Part shown: positions 49,957 through 64,000 of the stretch, in pieces
Position numbering within the stretch: the stretch's first letter is position 1
Layout: each line of letters starts with the position of its first letter
NCBI GenBank assembly: GCA_026874595.1
Contig: CM049316.1
Coordinates: forward strand, 29,683,339 to 29,747,338
Length of the DNA stretch: 64,000 nt
Direction of reading: 5' to 3'
From: Sipunculus nudus
Lineage: Eukaryota; Annelida; Sipuncula; Golfingiida; Sipunculidae
Translations under genes and position numbers: made by a program
The notes under the pieces: model-generated
The model's database searches: none
What the model saw: only the letters and a program-made list of their open reading frames with translations
Told to the model about the DNA's origin: nothing

Positions 49957-52760
49957 TAAGAAGCATCATGAGATGCTGTGCCGACTGGCGGTCTGATTAT
50001 TCTTTTTTTTTTTTTGTGGGGGTGGTGGGGGGGGGGGGGGGGAGGGGAGTTACCTGGAAACATCCTCTCACGTCATGCAATATGTATGCATTAGAATCGA
50101 TTCTTTACCGCAGGGATCAGAAACAATGAAAACACTGGTAGTACTAGTGGAACAATAATTTATTACATATATATAATAAATAGGCCTATGCACATTAATG
50201 TAAACAAATCGTTATTAACAAGAATATAAAATAACGGAAAATCAATATTTTTTATTGTTGAAAAGGTGTTTTTAAAATGTGCTATTGGGGATAATGATAA
50301 TACCAAAGTTTATAAACGTGAAAAAACGATACTAAACTGTGAAGTAACACCAAAGAAACATGTTTTCACAGTACATTTTAATGTATGTTATGTTATTCAA
50401 ATATATAGGCCTACGTAAGTCCAACAATGCTTATCAAAATCATGCCTAGTTACTATGATTTCATAGCAGTACATTCTGGTATCTTAGAGGAAAATTGCAC
50501 GTAGGCTTACATATCTTCATGCACTTACTTATCCAGGTCTTCAATTTGCACTTTATTTCAGTGACATTTAAATGAAGCATAATTACGTCATATGAAATTA
50601 ATATAAAATGGAAATATAATATATAATTACATTTATTTAATTCAACTTCACTTGAAGAAAAGTAGGAAATTTATTTAATAATTTTGAGATGCACAATTCC
50701 TTGGTTAACTAGATGTATACACGAGACCTAACTTCAAATCATATAGCTAATCTGGTAACTTCCGTATGCAACTTTGTACAGTTAGGCCCTCATATAGTCA
50801 GAAATCGTGCACTGCTGATAAAACTTCAGCTTTAGCAGGAAAGCATGCGGTCTCCCCAGGCTGCAAGGTGCATGGTGATTTCACGGAGAGGCAGAGTTCC
50901 AGTTAATTATAAAACAATATGCAGCAACAATTCAATAATTCTTAAGAAGCACCTGGAATGTTCCAAAAACTTCTAATAAGTTATGATCTCTTGGGTGTTT
51001 GTTTATTTATTTATTTTGTATTCACCAGTCCCGTCAGCTGTAGAGACGCGGACCATGACCTACACCTGGCAATTATACATGTCGTTCGGTTCCCGAACAT
51101 TGTAAATGATGTCATTATCCTTTGATGATTAATGTAATAGATGCCAATTTAAATTAGTAATTTTCACTCCGAATCCCCGTCTGGTTGGCCACATGTTGCG
51201 TGCTGTCTTTCCGCTAAAATCTTCTGTGTGATAGGAAAATTTCCTTGTGCTAATAAAACTGTCAATCAAACGTGAAAATGACAAGGTCGGTGGGTAAAAA
51301 TAGAAGCCGACACCCTGTGGTATTTTAGGTCTTCGAAAGGGGCAAGTTTGAGACAAAGCCATAAAACATTTTGCAATATAGATATATTTGTATACCTGCG
51401 TCTTTTAAATCTTATTTTACAGCAATGGAAAGGTACAATTAGATTTCAGTCTAATTTGTCCACCTGCATGGTTTCTCGATCGTCATTTTGAATACACCAT
51501 GCGCATGCATATCGAAAGTCCGCATCTTTGGTCTTAATATTTTACTTTCACTGTGTCACCGTCACTATATATATACGCTATAGCTTCTAATTTAAGATTG
51601 GCGAATGCATTTTATTCATTTTCTTGCATGTATCATGACTGAGACTGACTCCGCCGTATGACTTTAAAGGATTATCATGACCACGACACATTTTCCATAT
51701 TTAATCCCTGGGCCATGCATGCAAGCGTTGACTGGGTTTTGAGAGCGATATCAATATAAAGCGGCGTTTATACCGGGTGCATGTACGGTATATGCGATAT
51801 ATATGCAGTCTGCGGTATACGTTATGTATTTTTTTATGAATATAGGCGGCGAATGAACCCGATTTGAGAAACTTTCATGGATGAAATATAAAAAGGAGTT
51901 ATAAGTTCTGGTATTAGTGATCAGATTTTATGTTTAAAAGGTACAAACATTTATAACGCAGTACTATTCCTTACAACAATGAATAGCCTGTTATAGGCAA
52001 ACGTATTACAAAAAAAAAATTATTTACTTCAATTCATAAAATAATAGGTTATATTTTTAAAATTTAGTTTGCTATGTGCCATATATATTTAAAGATGTTT
52101 TGCAGCTCCGCCCAAAATCTGTTTCACTGGCAGTGACAACTACTGGTGCTTTTATCAATCACTAATGAAAATTATAATACGCACATAGGCCTATATATAT
52201 ACACACACACACACACACAAAAGCGCGCACACGTGCACGTACACATGTAGCCTATACATATAAAGGAAGTACTACACATATAAAAATTTGTAAAATCTGT
52301 TCAGTATGTGTTAAAACCGTATTAATACATATTTGTTCAAGCGTATAAGTCACTTACTGTCTTGTTTTACATATTCAAGGATCTGGGTGTATAGGCGTAC
52401 AGTTTCACGTACGTCGTAAAATAATTACTTCAGTATTTCATGGAGTATAAAGTTATCTTTATATTTTACACTGGAAAATTAACTATATCTCTATAATATC
52501 TGGCTGTTTCTAATTTAAGACGGTATTAATTTTATTTTCAATCCAAAAAGCCTCTTAGAATGATTGACAGTTCTTGTGCCCGATTACGATTGTACATAAC
52601 ATGTTTGGCACAGAAATGATCACTAGTAAACAATCAGACATCACATATATATATACGACATGATATATGACAGTATCTTCGATTTTTAGTTAAGAAAATA
52701 TGTTAATATTTAAAATAAATACTCATTTTATTAAATGATATCGGTTAAAAATGGTTTTTC
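49957..52760. other. TENT4-like intron 5, late part
   Basis: A poly-T/poly-G junction at 50002-50045 and a (CA)n run at 52200-52219. The minus-strand frame at 51129-51362 has no recognisable motif. Confidence 0.5.
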
Positions 52761-52779
52761 AGTGCCAGTACATGACACA

Positions 52780-53226
52780 GTAAGGAGGTCACGCAGATCA
52801 CGTGCGTGGTGTCTGTCAGGTGCGTCAGTCAGTCGGACGGCGATCATTGGTCACAAGTTAAACCAATAAAAAAGGGGATAATATATGATCTTGGAAATGT
52901 TTAACGGAAGTTAAATCTGTAAAACACACTGCACTTGATTTTGTCACGAGGATTGATTGCCAACATTTGGCAATTTACCGATTTCTGATGAATTTTGCGT
53001 AGGAGTCTGATTTTACTCTCGCAGCCGACTTGTTACCAGGGCCCACGTAACAAGGCCACGTGAGTGAAAGTCAATCATTTTTATATTTTTCCAACAAGTC
53101 TGCGTTCGCGCCAGTTTGGATCTTGGTCACATGTTAGAACAACACTTGACGTTTTTCTCTTTCATTTAAGTACAAATATGATGGATGACAATAGACCATT
53201 ACCCCCAAAACTTGCCCCAATTACGG
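52780..53226 (+). promoter_or_regulatory. promoter-like block with possible first coding exon
   Basis: GC-rich text with CGTGCG words, ATTGGTCAC and ACCAATAAAA (CCAAT boxes in both orientations, about 52846-52869) and a CACGTGAG E-box precedes ATGATGGATGAC at 53178. That frame reads M-M-D-D-N-R-P-L-P-P-K-L-A-P-I-T and meets a consensus donor GTATGT at 53227. The donor phase (1) does not fit TENT4-like exon 6 (phase 0), so it would belong to another transcript or be chance. Confidence 0.3.
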
Positions 53227-53239
53227 GTATGTAAAATGG

Positions 53240-53320
53240 GCTTTAGCGCGCCCGGGCGGGCGCTTTTGAACTACAGGCCCGTGACAAACGCGCGCCCTGG
53301 CGGGCGTTATTGGAGTTTAA
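53240..53320. repeat. CpG-rich imperfect tandem block
   Basis: GCGCGCCCGGGCGGGCGCTT at 53247 recurs as GCGCGCCCTGGCGGGCGTTA at about 53291, a sharp CpG spike about 130 bp before exon 6. Confidence 0.65.
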
Positions 53321-53450
53321 AGCCTTAATATGCACTCATCAATACAAATTCAGATTTAATCGAGCATTTTATATGAGTTTTGCACATTGAACTTGCGAGG
53401 ACCAATGGAATGAAAGACCTAAATTCTCCTTAATTTTTCTTCTTTTTTAG

Positions 53451-53618
<168 letters not shown>

Positions 53619-54568
53619 TAATACCTAATAATGTTGTGCCAATATCATCACTTTTGGCGCCCTCGGTGACGCTACATTTAATTATGTTTTTTATTATTAT
53701 TATTTTTTAATTTTAGCTGATTAGCTGATTCTTAGCTCATTATCAACATATGTTTCATTTCATTTGATGATCTTTTTTATGATTATGTTTTAATGTACCG
53801 TACATTTTGACCGTTGCTACATACACATGACGGTAATATTAAACTTTGTCAAACCTTGCTATCTATTGATTTTTAGCTCAGCTGACTGAAAGTCATCTGA
53901 GCTATAGCGATCACTCTCTGTCCGTCGTCCGTCTGTCCGTCCGTTAACCAGGCACAAATCGTAACCGCTGAACCTAGAACCTTGTAACTTGGGATTCTGA
54001 GAGGTCCATGAAAAATCTCCTTGGAAACCAGAAATTAGGTCTCTGTTACCCATATCCTTCGAGCTATGGGGCCCCAAAGTACCCCCCAGAAAAGTCAAAA
54101 ATTTCATACAAAAACTTCAATATCTCATTAACTACTTGACTGATGGTCATGATTTTTGGCATAAATATTGATCATGAGATGTTCCATCACTTCCTGCAGA
54201 CTGGTGGCGCCACCTGTATTTTTCTATTTTTTACGAATGTTTTTCTCTATTTTTGAGACCTTTAAAAATGTGAACATCTGTTAACAAGGCACAAATCGTA
54301 AAGCCTAGACCTAGAATCTTAATTCTTGATACACTGAGAGGTCCATGAAAAATCTCCCTGGAAACCAGAAATTAGGTCTCTGTTACCCATATCCTTCGAG
54401 CTATGGGGCCCCAAAGTACCCCCCAGAATAGTAAAAAATTTCATACAAAAACTTCAATATCTCAATAACTACAACACTGATGGTCATGATTTTTGGCATA
54501 CATATTGATCATGAGATGTTCCATAAGTTCCTGCAGACTGGTGGCGCCACCTGTATTTTTTTATTTTT

Positions 54569-57142
54569 AGCTCAGCTGACTATAAGTCATCTGAGCTATA
54601 GTCGTGGTCCATTGTCCGTCGTCCGTCCGTCTGTCCGTCCGTCCGTCCGTAGATGTGGCACGTTTTGAAACTGTAAGACCTAGGAATCCAAAATTCAGCA
54701 TAATGTTAGATGTCCCCAAGATCTCCTACCAAGCCGAAAACTGGGTCTTTGCGACTTCATTCCTTTGAGAAATTAAGGAAAAACCTCAATTTTTTATTAA
54801 AAACCTATTTTCACACTTTAGGACTGCCTAATATCAAAACCACTCATCTGTTTTTCCTCATATTTCCTATAAATAATCCTCTATATAATTCCTATGTACA
54901 TGCCAGAAATTAGGTCTGTTTTATTTCATTTAAAAAAGTTATGGGCCCAAACATAATGCATTTTGTAAATAATCAGGAAAGAAATTTTATCACTTAACAC
55001 TTACTTTTATTAATCAAAATTAAATTGTATACCCAAAATTAGATCAAAATCTTTTAAATTTTTAAAAATATTAGCAAAAATAAAAAATTGGTACCTTAAA
55101 TTTTGCCCAACTTTGACCATGGCACGTTTTTTTTGCTGTAACTGCTGTGGATTTCATTTTCACAGCATGTTTTTGTTAGCATTTCAACTGTTAACACCAA
55201 AAATTTGAAACCAGTTGATCAAAAACTGTAGATTTTATTCAAGTTTTCAAGCACCATGTAACATATTGCTAGTGTTATGCAGTTTGCTAGAGCTCAGCTC
55301 CCGAGCTTCAGCTCTAAGTTCCTTAAATTTGGCATACAGTTAGATTTCTCCAAAATCCCCTACCATGCCAAGAATTTGGTCACTAGGACTTAATTCCTTC
55401 GAGATATCAATGAAAAACTTCATTTTTCCATTAAAAACCCAATGTTACACTTTAAGACTGCCTAATATCAAAACCACTGATCTGATTTTGATCATATATA
55501 ATATACATATTTTTCTATACATTTACTATGCACATGCCAGAAATGATGTCAGTATTGTGTATTTTTTTTAAGTTATGGGCCCAAACATAATGCACTTTGT
55601 AAAAAATCAAGAAATATATTTACTCCCTTAACAAGGGCATTGCTGAAGCTAGAGATCTTTTTTGTCAGGGATGCAACATTATTTAATCAAGATTCAATTG
55701 AATACCCAAAATTAGTTCTGAATTTTTCAAATTTTATAAGTTATTAGTATAAATATAAAATTAGTACCTTAAATTTTGCCCAACTGTGACCATGGCACGT
55801 TTGTTTCCCGTGAGCACTGTTGATATAATTTTCATATCATGCACACATAAGGATTTCAGCTTTTTAGTTTAGAAAGCTGAAAGAAATTTGCAAAATATTG
55901 TAGCTTTTATTAATGATTTTTATGAGACCCTGTCAGACTTTGGCTCTCTCCAGCCCCTCTTGAGTCACCTGTATGTTGACCTTGTTGACCTTTCATCAAA
56001 TTATGCACGCTTGAGGGGAGAATCCAGGCAGCTTATGGCCAGCCACAGTTGATCCAGGTGTTCAACCCAACTCATCTAGTAGTTTTAACCAACAACATAA
56101 CAATAAACAATAAATTAATAAATTTTTATTGGTTTTTAATAACAAATTAAAGAAAAATAGAAAAGGAATTTGTTAGTTTATAATAACAGGAAATTAACTT
56201 GCAGTTACTGATGATATAAGAATCTTGTATCGATGGGTAGAATGTCACATATTCCAAATAACACCATGCAGTCACCTATGGCATTTTTCAGTTCATTTTT
56301 AATGATAAAAAAGTAAATCATATTATTCATTACTAATCATTAAGGATTATATGAAGGAAATTAATGATAGACAAAGATGCAGTTGATAATATTAATCTAG
56401 TTTCCAACTGTGTCTAGTGTGTACATTGATGTGAAATTAGTCCAAAATGAATTTTTTACAGTTATTTTTTAATATAAATAAAAGCCATAAAACCAGGTAC
56501 TTATGATCATTATTTAAATGTGTGAATTTTGTATATTCTGGATTCTCAACATCATTGTTTGGTGAAAACTGAATAAATACCAGACATGGTGTGAATACTT
56601 TGTAATTGTATTTAAATACGAATATGATTATTTACTCCATTATAAAATTTCTTGCATAAAGAATGGGAATTCAGGTAAAAATGAAAGTATATGAATACTC
56701 GTGCAAATACTTTCAAAATGTATTCATGAATGCATTCATGAATATATTCTTTAATATTATTTTAATAATCATATCAGTTATATTTCATTTTAAAAAATCA
56801 TATGATTCTCTTATTATTTTTAATAAAAATTATATTTGGGACAATATTTGTAATTTTTTTAATAAATAGTTAAACTCTTATACTATATGTTCTGCTTATA
56901 AGTTATATGGCCAAGTCAAAATCGGTGTGACAGTAGCACTCCATTTGTTAATAAAATAAATGAAATCAATCCTCTTCCCTGTCTCCAAAGGTACTATCAA
57001 TATCATACATAAGCTAAACAACAACAACTCATAATACAGCTTATATTTATTACCACACAAAACCAGCATGTGCCTCATTTCTAAATAATATTTTTTTATC
57101 ATATATAACAGCTGAGCGTCGTGACCCATAGGTCCCTTGTTT
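54569..57142 (+). mobile_element. Helentron/HINE-like family beta, nested copy
   Basis: Begins AGCTCAGCTGACTATAAGTC and ends CAGCTGAGC with an imperfect TGACCCATAGGTC hairpin and CTTGTT. On both sides the host's about 310-bp repeat text resumes: GTATTTTTTT before, and a TTTTTCCTCTGTTTTTGAGA-like block after. Its body (TTTTGAAACTGTAAGACC type) is the same subfamily as the element at 32965-40563 and 42194. Confidence 0.62.
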
Positions 57143-57809
57143 TACAATTTTTTCCTCTGTTTTTGAGACGTTTAAAGATGCTGCCATCTGTTAACGTTGC
57201 ACAAATCGTAACCACTGGACCTAGAATCTTCATTCTCGACACACTGAGAAACCTATTAAAAGTCTCCGTGGAAACCATAAATTAGATCTCTGTTACCCAT
57301 ATCCTTCGAGCTATGGGGCCCCAAAGTACCCCCCCAGAAAAGTAAAAAATTTCATACAAAAACTTCAATATCTCATTAACTACTTGACTGATTGTCATGA
57401 TTTTTGGCATACGTATTGATCATGAGATGTTCCATCACTTCCCGCAGACTGGTGGCGCCACCTGAATTTTTCGATTTTTTACGAATTTAAAAATATGAAC
57501 AGCTGTTAACAGGGCACAAATCATAAAGACTGGACCTAGAATCTTCATTCTTGACACACTGAGAGGTCCATAAAAAGTCTGCATGGAAACCTGAAATAAG
57601 GTCTCTGTTACCCATATCCTTTGAGCTATGGGGGGCTCCCAATAACCCCCCAGAATAATGGAAAATTTGATAAAAACAAACTGCAACATCTCAATAACTA
57701 CAACACTGATGGTCATGATTTTTGGCATACATATTGATCAAGAGGTGTTTCATCAGTACCTGCAGACTGGTGGTGCCACCTGTATTTTTTCAAATTTTCA
57801 CAATTTTTT

Positions 57810-59526
57810 ATGCCCCCGCCACAAAGTGGCCGGGGCATATAGTATTACCCATGTCCGTCATTCCGTCCTTCCGTCCTTCATAATCAAACAGTTGTACGGA
57901 CTTTTTTTCGCAATGCCTGCAGATATTGGCCTGATTTTTGGTGTGAGGGCAGATATAGACCAGTTACAGATCGAGTTCGCGTTTCGTCCCGGTTGACTTA
58001 CTTTTGACTGTTTTACGGCTCCTAAACTTAGAAATTTTCATGAAAAATAGAAATATTCATGACAGATACACATGTACGGACTTTTTTTTGCAATGCCTGC
58101 AGATATTGGCCTGATTTTTGGTGTGTGGGCAGATATAGACCAGTTACAGATCGAGTTCGCGTTTCGTCCCGGTTGACCTACTTTTGACCGTTTTACGGCT
58201 CCTAAACTTAGAAATTTTCATGAAAAATAGAAATATTCATGACAGATACACATGTACGGACTTTTTTTCGCAATGCCTGCAGATATTGGCCTGATTTTTG
58301 GTGTGTGGGCAGATATAGACAAGTTACAGATCGAGTTCACGTTTCATCCTGGTTGACCTACTTTTGACCGTTTTACGGCTCCTGAACATAGAAAATTTCA
58401 TGAAAAATATGAAATTTCATGACAAATACACATGTACGGACTTTTTTCACAGTGCCTGCAGATATTGGCCTGATTTTTGGTGTGTGGGCAGATATAGACC
58501 AGTTACAGATAGAGTTCGCGTTTCGTCCCGGTTGACCTACTTTTGACCGTTTTACGGCTCCTGAACTTAGAAAATTTCATGAAAAATAGAAATATTCATG
58601 ACAGATACACATGTACGGACTTTTTTCACAATGCATGCAGATGTTGGCCTGATTTTTGGTGTGTGGGCAGATATAGACCAGTTACAGATAGAGTTCGCGT
58701 TTCGTCCCGGTTGACCTACTTTTGACTGTTTTACGGCTCCTGAACATAGAAAATTTCATGTAAAATATATATTTTCATGACAAATACACTTGTACAGACT
58801 TTTCTTCACAATACCTGCAGATATTGGCCTGATTTTTGTTGTGTGGGCAGATATAGACCAGTTACAGATCAAGTTCATGTTTTGTCCCAGTTGACCTATT
58901 TTTGACCGTTTGACGGTGCTCTAACATAGAAAATTTCATAAAAAGGTGCACATGTATGGACTTTTTTTTTTGCAGTGCCTGCAGATACGGGCCTGATTTT
59001 TGGTGTGTAGGCAGATAATGACCAGTTACAGATCGAGTTCTTGTTTTGTCTCAGTTGACCTACTTTTGACCATTTGACTGCTCCTGAACATAGAAAGTTT
59101 CATGAAAAATATAAATTTTCATAACAAATGCATATGTACTGACTTTTTTTCCTCAATGCCTGCAGATACCACCCTGATTTTTTTTGTGTGGGCAGATAAT
59201 GACAGTTACAGATCGAGTTTGCGTTTCATCCCGTTTGACCTACTTTTGATTGTTTTACGGCTCCTAAACATAGAAAATTTCATGAAAGACAGAAATTTTT
59301 ATGGAAAATGCACATGTATGGACTTTTTTCACAATGCCTGCATATCCTGGCATGATTTTTGGTGTGTTGCTTGATAATGACCCATTACAAATCGAGTTTG
59401 CATTTTGCCCTTGTTGACCAACTTTTGACCATACGACACCTCCTTAACTTAAAAAATTTTCCAAATTTTACAAATGTTTCTAATTTGCCCAAGGCGGGGG
59501 CATTCATGTCGTTCCGACACATCTAG
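57810..59526 (+). mobile_element. Helentron/HINE-like element, family alpha, copy 2
   Basis: Same ends as the copy at 20047: ATGCCCCCGCC start with a hairpin, inverse GGCGGGGGCAT at 59493-59503, a TGTCG-TTC-CGACA hairpin and ATCTAG at the end. It has about nine 180-bp units, two more than copy 1; the last about 700 bp are nearly identical to copy 1. It is inserted in the T-tract before a TTCTCTATTTTCGAGACC word of the beta host. No coding capacity. Confidence 0.72.
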
Positions 59527-60530
59527 TTTTTCTCTATTTTCGAGACCATTCAGGATGTAGTTATCTGTCAACAGGGTACAAATTGTAAGGACTGGACCTG
59601 GAATCTTCATTGTTGACACACAGGGAGACCCATGATAAGTCTCCATGGACACCTGAAATTAGGTCTCTGTTACCCATATCCTTTGAGCTATGGCACTCCA
59701 AAGTACAGCTCAGAATAATGGAAAATTTGATACAAAAGCTGAAGTATCTGAACAACTAATGCAGAGATCACCATAATTGTTTTCATGGATATTGATCATG
59801 GAGTGTTTCATCAGTTTCTGCAGACTGGTGGCACCACCTGTATTTGTTCGGGTTTTTTTACGAATTTTTTCTCTATTTTTGAGACCTTTAAAGTTATGAA
59901 CATCTGTTAACAGGGCACAAATCATTAAAACTGGACCTAGAATCTTCATTCTTGACACACAGGGAGACCCATGAAAAGTCTCCATGGAAACCTGAAATTA
60001 GGTCTCTGTTACCCATATTCTTTAAGCTATATGGCTCCAAATTACCCCCCAGAATAATGGAAAATTTGATACAAAAACTGCAGTATCTCAATAACTACAA
60101 CACTGATGGTCATGATTTTCGGCATACATATTGATCATGACCTGTTCCATCAGTTTCTGCAGACTGGGTGTGCCACCTCTATTTTTTTCAAATTTTTACG
60201 ATTTTTTTTCTCTTTTTTTGATACCTTTAAAGATGTGGTTATCTGTCAACAGGGTACAAATCGCAACAACTGGACCTAGAATCTTCATTCTTGTCATGCA
60301 AGAAGGCCCATGAAAAGTGCCTGTGGAAACTTAAAATTAGGTCTCTGTTACCCATATCCTTCAAGCTATAGGACTCCGAAGTATCCCTCAGAATAATGGA
60401 GTATTTGATACAAAAGCTGAAGTATCTAAACAACTAATGGGGAGATCACCATGATTCTTTGCATGGATATTGATGTTTGTAAGTGTTTTTATTAGTTTCT
60501 GCAGACTGGTGGAGCCACCTGTATTTTTGT

Positions 60531-61821
60531 ACCCGCCAAAACGAAGTTTTGTGGATACTATGTTTTTGACCGGGTTCCGCCGCCGTTGCCGCTTTCGTTT
60601 CCAGAGAGCTCCTCTGGAACTTGATTTTATCAGCTTTCTCGGGAACCGTTTGACTGATCAGGAAATAAAATTTATACTAATGTAGCCCTTGGAAAGCTCT
60701 ATAACATACACAAAAAATGGTGGCGCCACCTGTAACCATGTTTGCACAGTGTCCATCTGTTCATCTGCCTTTGGTTAAAATCACTCATCTCTCTGCAGTA
60801 AATTGACTAATTCACCTGAAATTCAGCATGCGTATACATCCTGGATAGCTTTCTTGATTTTATGACAGGTGGCGCCACCTACATTCTCATTCACGCTGAT
60901 GACATCCAAGCTCATATTTCGGGAACCGTTTGACCGATCGGGCCAAAATTTTGCATGTATATAGATCTAACATAGCTCTTTATCATACGCTAAACTGGTG
61001 GTGCCATCTGCAACCAATTTTGCACAGCGTCTGTCTGTTTGTCTGCCGTGCAATAATGTCACTCATATCTCGGCAGTGGTTTGACATATCTGCCTAAAAT
61101 TTTGCAGTTTTATACATCCTGGATAGCTTTCTTGATTTTATGACAGGTGGCACCACCTACATTCACGTTCACGCTGATGACATCCAAGCTCATATCTCGG
61201 GAACCGTTTGACCGATCGGGCCAAAATTTTGCATCTGTATAGATCTAACATAGGTCTTTATCATACACAAAACTGGAGGGGCCGCCTGCAACCATTTTTG
61301 CACATTTTGCACAGCGTCTGTCTGTTGGTCTGCCGTGGCCTAAAATCACTCATTTCTCTGTAGTGGTTTGACATAACTGCCTAAAATTTTGCAGGTTTAT
61401 ACATCCTGGATAGCTTTCTTGATTTTATGACAGGTGGCGCCACCTACATTCTAGTTAACGCTGCACACATCCAAGCTAATATCTCAGGAACCATTTGACT
61501 GATTGGGCCAAAATTGTGCTTGTGATTAGATCTCACATAGGTCTTTATCATACACAAAACTGCAACCATTTTTGCACAGTGTCTGTCTGTTTGTCTGCCG
61601 TGGGCTAAAATCACTCATATCCATGTAGTGGTTTGACTTTTCTGCCTAAAATTTTGCATATGTATACAACTTGGACAGCTTTCTGGATTTGTGGTAGGTT
61701 GCACAACCTACATACACATTTAGGCTGCAGACATCTATGCTAATATGCAACATACCTCACTCTGTTTCTTTTCTGATTTTGGCAGATACACGTAGTCACT
61801 TGTCGGCTACCCGTATTCTAG
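60531..61821 (+). mobile_element. Helentron/HINE-like element, family gamma
   Basis: Starts ACCCGCCAAAACGAAGTTTTG, an internal hairpin, and ends at TTCTAG before a T-tract, after TTTTGGCAGAT, which is near-inverse to the start. Inside are three tandem units of about 290 bp with GGTGGCGCCACC, CATCCAAGCTCATAT and GAACCGTTTGACCGATCGGG words. The beta host's TTTTCTCTATTTTT word follows directly. The family is proposed on structure alone. Confidence 0.5.
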
Positions 61822-62004
61822 TTTTTAAAGTTTACACATTTTTTCTCTATTTTTCAGATAATATAAATACAGACTAAATCTTGGCCTGTTGGTTAATCTG
61901 TTTGATGCTTCAGTTGAATGGGTATCTACCATTCTGATGATAAAATTTCCTTTTGTGAATCTCTTCCCAGTCAGCTGAGCGTCATGACCCATGGGTCACT
62001 TGTT

Positions 62005-63903
<1,899 letters not shown>

Positions 63904-64000
63904 TGACTTTGCTCCAACTCATGTTATTCTTGTATAATTCGTGCTGCCAATAGACGATTATTGTAGTATTTAGTATGGGATATGTGTACTCAGCTGTTCC

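Larger units (their letters stand above)
53875..62004 (+). mobile_element. Helentron/HINE-like family beta, composite host copy
   Basis: Starts AGCTCAGCTGACTGAAAGTC after a T-tract, followed by GTCCGT words; ends TCAGCTGAGC (61971-61980), a perfect palindrome TGACCCATGGGTCA (61985-61998) and CTTGTT. The body is an array of about 310-bp units, each with GGCACAAAT, CTAGAATCTT, TTAGGTCTCTGTTACCCATA, CTATGG and GGTGGCGCCACC words. Three other elements sit inside it: a second beta copy (54569-57142), an alpha copy (57810-59526) and a gamma copy (60531-61821). Without them it would be about 2.5 kb. It fills most of TENT4-like intron 6. Confidence 0.65.

Noticed and set aside
58364-58725. Repeated 60-residue open frames in the alpha element
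   Set aside because: They arise because the unit is 180 bp, a multiple of three. Each has a stop per unit and the residues follow the DNA repeat, so no protein is implied.

Overview
This is animal (metazoan) genomic DNA: AT-rich, with long introns, consensus GT-AG splice sites, microsatellites and dense transposon debris. The character of the dispersed repeats and the TENT4/LINE/R2-like content suggest a lophotrochozoan, probably a mollusc (inference, not proven). There are no bacterial-style operons, and most long open frames are chance reading of repeats.

The backbone is one plus-strand gene that nearly fills the window. Eight exons (13316-13677, 18273-18396, 23386-23436, 24390-24510, 25307-25402, 53451-53591, 62871-63084, 63764-63887, continuing past the right edge) rebuild a TENT4A/B (PAPD7/PAPD5, Trf4-type) non-canonical poly(A) polymerase in the correct exon order and splice phase. 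The copy is abnormal. All three metal-binding aspartates of the nucleotidyltransferase site read asparagine (S-N-I-N in exon 4 where the family has S-D-I-D; V-N-I in exon 5 where it has V-D-I), and exon 3 carries about 4 surplus bases that create an in-frame stop. It looks like a pseudoenzyme paralogue that is decaying, or an extraordinary editing or assembly case.

Upstream of it (1-12.2 kb) lie three tandemly duplicated, broken SH3-domain exons (CIN85/CD2AP type) and a Helentron-like repeat. The TENT4 introns hold a nested transposon landscape: a solo LTR and its shorter inverted relative; an R2-like reverse-transcriptase relic; a tRNA-derived SINE; a nearly full-length but mutated L1/Tx1-like LINE with a perfect 16-bp target-site duplication; and at least four families of non-autonomous Helentron/HINE-like elements (inverted subterminal motifs, internal tandem repeats, 3' hairpin, insertion in T-tracts). 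The 53.9-62.0 kb interval is one such element containing three other elements. Two satellite-like arrays and many inverted-repeat MITE-like pieces fill the rest.

The 28-kb intron 5 also holds two phase-compatible plus-strand exons of an unrecognised protein (44381-45989), a promoter-like GC-rich block with a donor site near 29.0 kb, and a possible first exon near 53.2 kb; these may be nested genes.
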